From: Nitrospirae bacterium RBG_16_43_11
Lineage (GTDB): Bacteria; Nitrospirota; 9FT-COMBO-42-15; HDB-SIOI813
Reading direction: 5' to 3'
Assembly (NCBI GenBank): GCA_001805165.1
Contig: MHEI01000114.1
Coordinates: forward strand, 1-5,021
Length of the DNA: 5,021 nt
Positions 1 to 4,513 of this stretch are shown piece by piece; the first letter of the stretch is position 1; each line of letters starts with the position of its first letter. Below the pieces are notes generated by a model. It worked only from the letters and a program-made list of their open reading frames with translations, searched no databases and was not told the origin of the DNA. Made by a program: the position numbers and the translations under genes.

Positions 1-1
1 G

Positions 2-178
2 GCCATGGGGGTCTATTCGAGCTCACAATTCCTGGGCATTTTCATCGGCGGTACTACCGGCGGCTGGGTGTATGGACGTTATGGATTGGATGGTGTGTTC
101 GTTTTCACAGCCCTGCTGGCGTTTGTCTGGTTTCTCGTCGCCGTCACCATGAAGAAACCCGGCTTCCGGACCAGTTGA
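2..178 (+). CDS. MFS transporter, YajR-like, C-terminal fragment (5' end outside window)
   Basis: The frame is open from base 2 and ends with TGA at 176-178, giving 58 residues. The fragment opens AMGVYSSSQFLGIFIGG, a stretch typical of transmembrane helix 11 in YajR-type major facilitator drug/proton antiporters. It continues through a Gly-rich loop (GGWVYGRYGLDG) and a last hydrophobic helix (VFVFTALLAFVWFLVAV), ending in a short basic tail (MKKPGFRTS). The protein would be an inner-membrane exporter; the substrate cannot be told from this end. E. coli YajR carries an extra cytoplasmic ferredoxin-like (YAM) domain after the last helix; here the protein stops right after helix 12, so that domain is absent. 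The segment is about 56% GC, higher than the genes downstream. The next gene is convergent, 64 bp away, with no clear terminator between. The family call is confident; the subfamily is inferred from a short fragment. Confidence 0.85.
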   Translation, partial: AMGVYSSSQFLGIFIGGTTGGWVYGRYGLDGVFVFTALLAFVWFLVAVTMKKPGFRTS

Positions 179-242
179 GTAAGCTTCGTAACCCTTCAGT
201 AAACCGGGGGTATCCTCTTTTTTAAAATCTTTATAAAGAAAC

Positions 243-629
243 TTATTTTTTGTGATAATTTCGTGAAACTTTCTCGGTAGTTTTGATTTTCAGTATAATT
301 ACAACAGGTAATATAAGGGCTGCAATCAGAATCAGCTTCATTATAAACGTATCAACAGAGATAAAAGAAGTCCCACCAACTACAAAAACAGAAATGAGCG
401 CATAGACCTTTGTCTTCCGTGTCATGCTCCTCGTTTCATGCCACTGTTTGATAAGCGGGCCGAATGTTTTATTCCTCAGAAGCCAGTCATGAAGTTTTTT
501 CGAAGATTTTGCAAAACATGCAAGGGCCAGCAGCAGGAACGGAGTAGTAGGCAGCACTGGAAGGACTATGCCAAGTACAGCCAGACCAACGAAGAAAAGT
601 CCCAAACTTATGAGTAGTAGTCTATACAT
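243..629 (-). CDS. YbaN/DUF454 family inner-membrane protein
   Basis: This 128-residue protein is close to the length of E. coli YbaN (about 125). The family signature is complete: GIVLPVLPTTPFLLLA at residues 20-35 (the PVLPTTPF core is nearly invariant), then CFAKSS (38-43), LHDWLL (46-51), NKTFGP (53-58) and W63 followed by a basic stretch. Hydrophobic segments lie at about 4-37 (probably a hairpin of two helices) and about 75-112, followed by a Lys-rich tail, so a small polytopic inner-membrane protein is expected. The function of the family is unknown. The ATG (complement of 627-629) matches the usual family N-terminus; a weak ribosome site (AAGG) lies about 11 nt upstream. It stands alone: convergent with the MFS gene and divergent from the GIY-YIG gene. 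Confidence 0.93.
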   Translation of the reverse strand: MYRLLLISLGLFFVGLAVLGIVLPVLPTTPFLLLALACFAKSSKKLHDWLLRNKTFGPLIKQWHETRSMTRKTKVYALISVFVVGGTSFISVDTFIMKLILIAALILPVVIILKIKTTEKVSRNYHKK

Positions 630-650
630 CGCGCTATAAACCTTATTCCC

Positions 651-680
651 GACATCAGAGACGCTTCAGCAAATGATGTC
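651..680. repeat. Inverted repeat upstream of the DUF454 gene
   Basis: GACATCA (651-657) and TGATGTC (674-680) form a perfect 7-bp inverted repeat around a 16-nt spacer. It begins 22 bp upstream of the DUF454 start codon (minus strand), in the divergent intergenic region. Its place would suit a regulator-binding dyad or a leader hairpin, but no known operator is recognised and a repeat this size can arise by chance. The rest of 630-917 shows no supported gene, RNA or clear promoter. A 5-bp stem at 861-877 followed by a T-run at 883-888 is too weak to call a terminator. Confidence 0.3.
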
Positions 681-917
681 ATAATCATATTTTTCATGAT
701 AAATTCCTGAGATGATGATATCGCAGCCGGTGTGAATGACGACAATTAACGTCCTTGCAGAGAAGATCAACACGCACGATATACATTGGACTATACCATG
801 AAGAGTCATCCTCATCAATAAGGCAGGACGAGATATGTTACAATACAATTCATAATAAAAGCATTGTCGGGTAATGCCGCGGTTTTTTAGAACTCTGTGA
901 GGTAGTTACAAGGATAT

Positions 918-1172
918 ATGTATTATGTTTATCTTCTAGAATGCCGTGATGGCACGATCTATACCGGAATAACGACTAATGTTGATCGGAGATTCCAGGA
1001 ACACTTGAATGGCAACGGCGGACATTATACAAGTTCAAGAAAGGTTGTAAAACTTCTCTACACAGAAATACAAAAGGACAGGAGCCATGCCCTCAAACGT
1101 GAGGCCGAGATTAAGGGATGGCGGCGCAAGAAAAAACTGGATATGGTACTGGGAGCTATCAATGCAAAATAG
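918..1172 (+). CDS. GIY-YIG domain protein, YhbQ/UPF0213 type
   Basis: This 84-residue protein is a single GIY-YIG nuclease domain, the usual size for the UPF0213/YhbQ family. The expected landmarks are in order: Y3-V4-Y5 (the 'GIY' strand), Y15-T16-G17 (the 'YIG' strand), the DRRFQEH helix with R24/R25 and H29, HYTS at 36-39, and E62 in ALKREAEIKGW, where the metal-binding glutamate of the fold is expected. The catalytic set therefore looks intact. Such stand-alone domains are assigned to DNA-structure cleavage or repair, but the physiological substrate is not settled. Translation starts at ATG 918; AAGG at 910-913 is close (4 nt), so initiation may be modest. The gene ends inside the start of the RNA methyltransferase (11-nt overlap), so the two should be cotranscribed and translationally coupled. 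Confidence 0.92.
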   Translation: MYYVYLLECRDGTIYTGITTNVDRRFQEHLNGNGGHYTSSRKVVKLLYTEIQKDRSHALKREAEIKGWRRKKKLDMVLGAINAK

Positions 1173-1944
1173 AAATATAATTACAAGTTCCCAAAATAGT
1201 CATATTAAGTTATTACGCAATCTGTCTCTCAAGAAATATCGGCAACAAACAAATAAGTTTGCGGTTGAAAACCTTGCTATTATCTATGATGCATTAAGAA
1301 GCGGCCATGATTTTCAGGAATTATTTGTCACCCGGGATTTTATTGAACGCCATCAGGATAAATTTGAATATTTGCAGAAGACCTCTCAAACAGATGGGTA
1401 TTACATGATTGATGAAGCCTTGAATAAGTCTTATTCTCAGCTGGATACTCCGTCAGGCATTACAGCCATTTATCCGGTAAGGCCTGCATCTTTCGAAGAG
1501 GGGAAATCTGTTGTCTATTTAAATGGGGTTAAAGATCCCGGAAATATTGGAACCATCATGCGCACTGCTTTGGCTTTTAATGTCCCTAATATCGTACTGG
1601 ATTCAACATGTGTTGATATTTATAATTTCAAATCAATCAACGCTGCCAGGGATTCGATATTCAAATTGAATATAACTGAGGATGAAAGCGGCACATGGTT
1701 AAAACAGATGAAAGGGATTTTGCCTATTTATGCTGCGAATTCAAACGAGGGTGTCAGCTTATCTGAAATCAAGGGTCCTGAAATATTCTGTCTGGTTTTA
1801 GGAGGAGAGAGTCATGGCATCAGTAGAGAAATCATGGAACTATCAGATAAAATTATACGCATAACAATCTCCAGACAAATCGAATCGTTAAATGTATCTT
1901 GTGCGGCGGCCGTTATACTTTATAAGTTAAGCGGATACAATTGA
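1162..1944 (+). CDS. TrmH/SpoU-family RNA 2'-O-ribose methyltransferase
   Basis: This 260-residue protein is expected to methylate a ribose 2'-OH in tRNA or rRNA using S-adenosylmethionine. Residues about 7-100 form the N-terminal RNA substrate-binding domain (SHIKLLRNLSLKKYRQQTNKFAVE). Residues about 117-258 form the SPOUT catalytic domain with all three motifs: motif 1 NGVKDPGNIGTIMRTA (121-136, with the key N128 and R134), motif 2 LVLGGESHGIS (211-221) and motif 3 IESLNVSCAAAVILY (240-254), which form the knotted cofactor site. D152-YNFKSINAARDSIF matches the usual linker. The frame stays open upstream to an ATG at 1087, but ATG 1162 is preferred because GGGAG lies 6 nt before it and the protein then starts at the family N-terminus. 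It overlaps the GIY-YIG gene by 11 nt. One oddity is that the usual 'VEG' in the substrate domain is VEN (35-37). RlmB- and YsgA-like branches cannot be separated, so the target nucleotide is unknown. Confidence 0.93.
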   Translation: MQNRNIITSSQNSHIKLLRNLSLKKYRQQTNKFAVENLAIIYDALRSGHDFQELFVTRDFIERHQDKFEYLQKTSQTDGYYMIDEALNKSYSQLDTPSGITAIYPVRPASFEEGKSVVYLNGVKDPGNIGTIMRTALAFNVPNIVLDSTCVDIYNFKSINAARDSIFKLNITEDESGTWLKQMKGILPIYAANSNEGVSLSEIKGPEIFCLVLGGESHGISREIMELSDKIIRITISRQIESLNVSCAAAVILYKLSGYN

Positions 1945-1945
1945 A

Positions 1946-1966
1946 ATCCTGAAACGGGTTCAGGAT
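1946..1966. repeat. Perfect 8-bp hairpin directly after the methyltransferase stop
   Basis: ATCCTGAA (1946-1953) and TTCAGGAT (1959-1966) pair perfectly around a 5-nt loop (ACGGG), starting 2 nt after the TGA. No T-run follows (the next bases are GACAGG), so it is not a standard intrinsic terminator. It may stabilise the mRNA 3' end, or be one copy of a dispersed palindromic repeat. Only a genome-wide count would separate these. Confidence 0.6.
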
Positions 1967-1975
1967 GACAGGAAC

Positions 1976-2149
1976 ATGATACCCCCGTTCACCGAGGCCT
2001 TACAAATTACTCATGCTATACGGTCCTTTTATAAAATTGCTGATCGCAGGATGCCGGGGATGAATAACTCAACTGAGGAGCTTTACCGGCACAATATGGG
2101 CACAGCCGGTGTTTTTGATGATAGAATGGATGAAGTTGGAGGCACATAA
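1976..2149 (+). CDS. Possible small hypothetical protein (57 aa)
   Basis: An ATG-to-TAA frame lies between the methyltransferase and the tRNA, same strand as the methyltransferase, 31 nt after its stop. The product would be soluble and mixed-charge, opening MIPPFTEALQITHAIRSFYK, with an acidic C-terminus (GVFDDRMDEVGGT) and no membrane segment or recognised motif. The composition looks protein-like rather than random. The ribosome site is ambiguous: AGGA lies 2 nt upstream (too close) or 10 nt upstream (1962-1965, inside the hairpin). A terminator-like palindrome (2085-2115) lies within the frame, and the two readings compete. It could be a real small gene, the remnant of a longer one, or chance. 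Confidence 0.3.
   Translation: MIPPFTEALQITHAIRSFYKIADRRMPGMNNSTEELYRHNMGTAGVFDDRMDEVGGT
2085..2115 (+). terminator. Weak terminator-like hairpin with T-run
   Basis: ACCGGC (2085-2090) and GCCGGT (2105-2110) form a GC-rich 6-bp stem with a 14-nt loop; G then T5 (2112-2116 region) follows. This could end plus-strand transcripts from the GIY-YIG/methyltransferase unit before they meet the minus-strand tRNA. The loop is long for an intrinsic terminator and the stem lies inside a possible small ORF, so the call is tentative. Confidence 0.35.
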
Positions 2150-2167
2150 CTCTTTGATTTTAAAGGC

Positions 2168-2250
2168 TGGTGCGAGAGGGGGGAGTTGAACCCCAACGGT
2201 TGCCCGCTGGATCCTAAGTCCAGTGCGTCTGCCAGTTCCGCCACTCTCGC
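2168..2250 (-). tRNA. tRNA-Leu (anticodon UAG)
   Basis: The minus strand folds into a class II tRNA. The 7-bp acceptor stem is GCGAGAG/CTCTCGC (2244-2250 with 2172-2178). The D arm holds GGCGGAACTGGCAGACGCA, typical of leucine tRNAs. The anticodon stem CTGGA/TCCAG encloses CTTAGGA with anticodon TAG and G37. A short variable arm (CGG-GCAA-CCG) and the T loop TTCAACT follow. The discriminator base is A (2171), and CCA is encoded (2168-2170). It would read CUN leucine codons, mainly CUA. The outermost T-stem pair (49-65) is a T/C mismatch; all other stems pair well. The 5' end lies one base from a long palindrome (2252-2378), so its promoter must lie within or beyond that element. No clear terminator is seen downstream. 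Confidence 0.96.
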
Positions 2251-2251
2251 G

Positions 2252-2378
2252 CTATTGTGCTGAAAAACGACCATCTGCGGCGTCAGGGAAGTAAATTTGA
2301 ACCTCAACGTACAACACAGTACGCCTCGGCTCAAATTTACTTCCCTTCCTTGCATATGGTCATTTTTGAGCACAATAG
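2252..2378. repeat. 127-bp imperfect palindrome next to tRNA-Leu
   Basis: The two arms (2252-2312 and 2319-2378) pair along most of their length around a 6-nt loop (AACACA). Perfect blocks are the outer 10 bp CTATTGTGCT/AGCACAATAG (2252-2261 with 2369-2378), a middle 15-bp block GGGAAGTAAATTTGA/TCAAATTTACTTCCC (2286-2300 with 2331-2345), and the inner CGTAC/GTACG (2308-2312 with 2319-2323). Mismatches and a single-base register shift lie between. No ORF in it looks real. It behaves like a small palindromic (MITE-like) element or a very long hairpin; its outer ends are copies of the neighbouring repeat motif. Confidence 0.9.
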
Positions 2379-2489
2379 TAATGCACTGGCTATACATTTT
2401 TTAGCACAATCGTGTTCATTAAGCTCATCATCCTTGCACCTGGACCTTTTTGAACACAATCGCAGTGCCTGCTCATTTTTGAGCACATT
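2363..2489 (+). repeat. Array of four degenerate direct repeats (plus one inverted copy at 2254-2273)
   Basis: The core TTTTTGAGCACAAT occurs in direct orientation at 2363-2376, 2397-2410 (TTTTTTAGCACAAT), 2447-2460 (TTTTTGAACACAAT) and 2476-2489 (TTTTTGAGCACATT), and inverted at 2254-2267. Several copies share a preceding TGGTC/TGGAC and a following CG, so the unit is about 20 bp, roughly TGGTCaTTTTTgAGCACAAT. The steps between starts are 34, 50 and 29 bp. Unequal spacing and sequence drift argue against CRISPR and against simple tandem duplication. Multiple subterminal repeats ending in ...CA are typical of IS21-family transposon ends, so a transposon-end remnant is a reasonable inference. 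No transposase gene is present in the window. Confidence 0.75.
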
Positions 2490-2525
2490 CGCATTACCAG
2501 GTCACTGTAAGCAATATCGCGATAG

Positions 2526-2545
2526 GCGGGACATTCTTGTCCCGC
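2526..2545. repeat. Perfect 8-bp hairpin, REP-like
   Basis: GCGGGACA (2526-2533) and TGTCCCGC (2538-2545) pair perfectly around a 4-nt loop (TTCT). No T-run follows, so it is not a clear terminator. It lies between the repeat array and the promoter of the SLC13 permease gene. Short GC-rich palindromes of this kind are often dispersed intergenic repeats; copy number in the genome is not visible here. Confidence 0.6.
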
Positions 2546-2598
2546 ATCCTTAAAGGATTCAGATGTCACATAGAATTAAAGTTTCCAAGCTAATTTAC

Positions 2599-2628
2599 TT
2601 GAATATAGCGGGGGTTGTCAAGTATAAT
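2599..2628 (+). promoter_or_regulatory. Sigma-70-type promoter of the SLC13 permease gene
   Basis: TTGAAT (2599-2604, 4 of 6 to consensus) and a perfect TATAAT (2623-2628) are separated by 18 bp, with AT-rich DNA upstream. Counting 7 bases past the -10 box puts the transcript start at about 2635-2636, on the A of an in-frame ATG. This implies a leaderless mRNA and removes the upstream TTG (2615) and ATG (2627) from consideration as starts for this transcript. Confidence 0.55.
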
Positions 2629-2635
2629 GCCATCC

Positions 2636-4411
2636 ATGCCAGACATGAATATAATTATCACCCTGCTGATAATGCTCTTTGCTATTATCCTGTTTTCTAT
2701 CGAAATAGTTCCTGTAGACATCGTATCTGTCCTTGTTGTCCTTGCCCTCATATTTTTCAAATTGCTGTCACCTGACCAGGCATTTCTTGGATTCAGCAAT
2801 ACGGCCCTCGTTATGATAGGAAGCGTGCTCATCATGACTACCGCCCTCGTTAAAAGCGGTGTTGCGGATAAAATAGCACATTACATCCTGAGGTTGTCCG
2901 GACATAGTCCAATACGCCTTCTCTGTATATTTCTCATTACTGTCGGGATTATCTCATCATTTATAAATAATGTGGCAGCAACCGCTATCCTTCTCCCGGC
3001 TGCAGTCAGTATAGCACGGGCATCAAAGATCAACCCGTCCAAGCTCCTGATGCCGTTATCCTTCGGGTCAATGCTCGGCGGGACATGCACCCTTATCGGC
3101 ACGTCAACAAATATTGCAGTATCAGAGGCATTGCCGACTTACAATCTGCCGCCTTTCTCACTGTTTGAATTCACCCCTCTCGGATTGATTATTTTTTCTG
3201 GTGGAATCCTTTTTTTTATAACTATTGGATACTTTCTCCTCCCTGCCAGAGAAAAGGAAGAGGTCATGGAAGATTATGGTATCAGGGAATACCTGTCGGA
3301 ACTCAAGATAATGCCATCTTCACCGCTTGTTGGTACAAAGATATCTGAAGGGGTTTTTGGAAATATGCAGGACCTTTCAATAGTAGGTATTTACCGTAAC
3401 GGAAACAACATATATATCCCGGGAGATCATTTTACTATCGAGGCCGGAGATTCCCTCATCGTAGTCGGTGGTATAGATAAGCTGGCAAAAGCAGGCCAGA
3501 CAGAGGGAGTAGAAATAAAATCAGGGTATAAACGAAGTGACAAAGATCTGGAACCAGGTGATGTGCGTATGGCTGAAGCAGTAATTACACCGGATTCAGT
3601 GCTTGAAGGCAAGACTTTGAAAGATGTTAATTTCAGACATACCTACGGACTATCGGCAATTGCACTGTACCGGCATGGCATATGCCTGCGGGATAAGGTC
3701 GGACGTATTCCACTGCGTGTTGGAGATGTCCTGCTGCTGCAGGGTGAAATAGATCGAATTGATGCACTTGGAGACTTATTAAGACTCATTATAATCGGGG
3801 ATGTTACTCCTGAACGTTTCAGGACAAAGAAGGCGGGGATTGCAGCCATCATCTTCCTTGCCAGTATTATTGCAGGGGTAGCCGGCATAACCACCATATC
3901 AGTATCCTTCCTGACCGGTGCTGTATTGATGGTCATTAGTAAATGTCTTTATCCAGAGGAGGTGTACAAATCTGTTAACTGGCACCTACTCATTTTAATA
4001 GGCGGGATGATATCCCTTGGTATTGCAGTTCAACAGACCGGCACAGCAGATTTCCTTGCAGACCTTATCACCAATACAACAGCAGGCTACGGTAATTATG
4101 CCTTATTAGGCGGTTTTTTTATCCTTACAGTATTACTTACACAACCTATGTCGAACGTGGCGGCGGCCCTTCTTGTCCTGCCTATTGCTATTCATACAGC
4201 GCAGAATCTCGGGGTAAATCCAATGACATTTGCCATGACTATAACAATTGCTGCATCGTGTTCATTTATAACACCCCTTGAACCGGCATCTGTCCTTGTT
4301 TATGGCCCCGGAAGATACCGCTTCGTGGATTTCATCCGGGTAGGTCTTCCTCTTACTATTGTGGTATTTATCATTTCACTGATCATGATACCTGTCTTCT
4401 GGCCGCTGTAG
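2636..4411 (+). CDS. SLC13/DASS-type permease with two RCK_C (TrkA-C) domains
   Basis: This 591-residue inner-membrane protein has the plan of E. coli YfbS: a membrane half (about 5-205), two cytoplasmic RCK_C domains (about 225-290, beginning near LVGTKISEG; about 315-380, beginning near VLEGKTLKD), and a second membrane half (about 398-590). The two halves carry the paired re-entrant-loop motifs of the superfamily: INNVAATAILLP (from 110) with GTCTLIGTSTNI (to 160), and SNVAAALLVLP (506-516) with SFITPLEPASVLVYGPGRYRF further on. Family members move dicarboxylates, sulfate or other anions, usually with Na+; the substrate here is unknown, and the RCK_C domains suggest ligand gating. The second loop has PLEPASV (547-553) where many relatives have PIGYQTN. 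The start is uncertain: in-frame options are TTG 2615, ATG 2627, ATG 2636 and ATG 2645. None has a good ribosome site; 2636 fits the promoter. It appears to be a single-gene unit. Confidence 0.92.
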   Translation: MPDMNIIITLLIMLFAIILFSIEIVPVDIVSVLVVLALIFFKLLSPDQAFLGFSNTALVMIGSVLIMTTALVKSGVADKIAHYILRLSGHSPIRLLCIFLITVGIISSFINNVAATAILLPAAVSIARASKINPSKLLMPLSFGSMLGGTCTLIGTSTNIAVSEALPTYNLPPFSLFEFTPLGLIIFSGGILFFITIGYFLLPAREKEEVMEDYGIREYLSELKIMPSSPLVGTKISEGVFGNMQDLSIVGIYRNGNNIYIPGDHFTIEAGDSLIVVGGIDKLAKAGQTEGVEIKSGYKRSDKDLEPGDVRMAEAVITPDSVLEGKTLKDVNFRHTYGLSAIALYRHGICLRDKVGRIPLRVGDVLLLQGEIDRIDALGDLLRLIIIGDVTPERFRTKKAGIAAIIFLASIIAGVAGITTISVSFLTGAVLMVISKCLYPEEVYKSVNWHLLILIGGMISLGIAVQQTGTADFLADLITNTTAGYGNYALLGGFFILTVLLTQPMSNVAAALLVLPIAIHTAQNLGVNPMTFAMTITIAASCSFITPLEPASVLVYGPGRYRFVDFIRVGLPLTIVVFIISLIMIPVFWPL

Positions 4412-4459
4412 TTAAAACGAAACAAAGGATGCATTTAAGGAATTTATTATAAAATGTTA

Positions 4460-4488
4460 TTGACAAACAGGGCTCTCTTTGATACACC
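4460..4488 (+). promoter_or_regulatory. Probable promoter of the LysM protein gene
   Basis: A perfect -35 box TTGACA (4460-4465) is followed after 17 bp by TACACC (4483-4488), a weak -10 preceded by TG at 4480-4481 in the extended -10 position. It lies about 25 bp before the start codon. A strong ribosome site AAAGGAG (4503-4509) follows, 4 nt before ATG 4514. The SLC13 gene ends at 4411 with no clear terminator, so some read-through is possible. Confidence 0.5.
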
Positions 4489-4513
4489 CTTAACTTAAAG
4501 GTAAAGGAGACAT

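Noticed and set aside
179..242. Bidirectional terminator between the convergent MFS and DUF454 genes
   Set aside because: Only an AT-only palindrome (TCTTTATAAAGA, 228-239) and T/A runs are present; no GC-rich stem forms.
666..848. Minus-strand 60-residue frame with hydrophobic stretch, upstream of the DUF454 gene
   Set aside because: No ribosome binding site, no recognised motif, and a Cys/Ile-rich composition typical of chance frames; it spans the divergent intergenic region where regulatory DNA is expected.
861..888. Terminator from GCATT/AATGC stem plus T6
   Set aside because: The stem is only 5 bp and the T-run is several bases away; no gene ends just upstream on the plus strand.
1087..1161. 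N-terminal extension of the RNA methyltransferase from ATG 1087
   Set aside because: It lies wholly inside the GIY-YIG gene in another frame and adds residues outside the family's N-terminus; ATG 1162 has a good GGGAG site.
2083..2397. Minus-strand 104-residue frame containing RVAELADALDLGSSG
   Set aside because: This peptide is the known false translation of a leucine tRNA gene; the frame runs through the tRNA and the palindrome.
2363..2489. CRISPR array
   Set aside because: The repeat is short and degenerate, the spacing is unequal (34, 50, 29 bp), one copy is inverted, and no cas gene is nearby.
2257..2553. Plus-strand 98-residue frame across the repeat region
   Set aside because: It is made of the palindrome and repeat copies, with no ribosome site and a repeat-derived composition.
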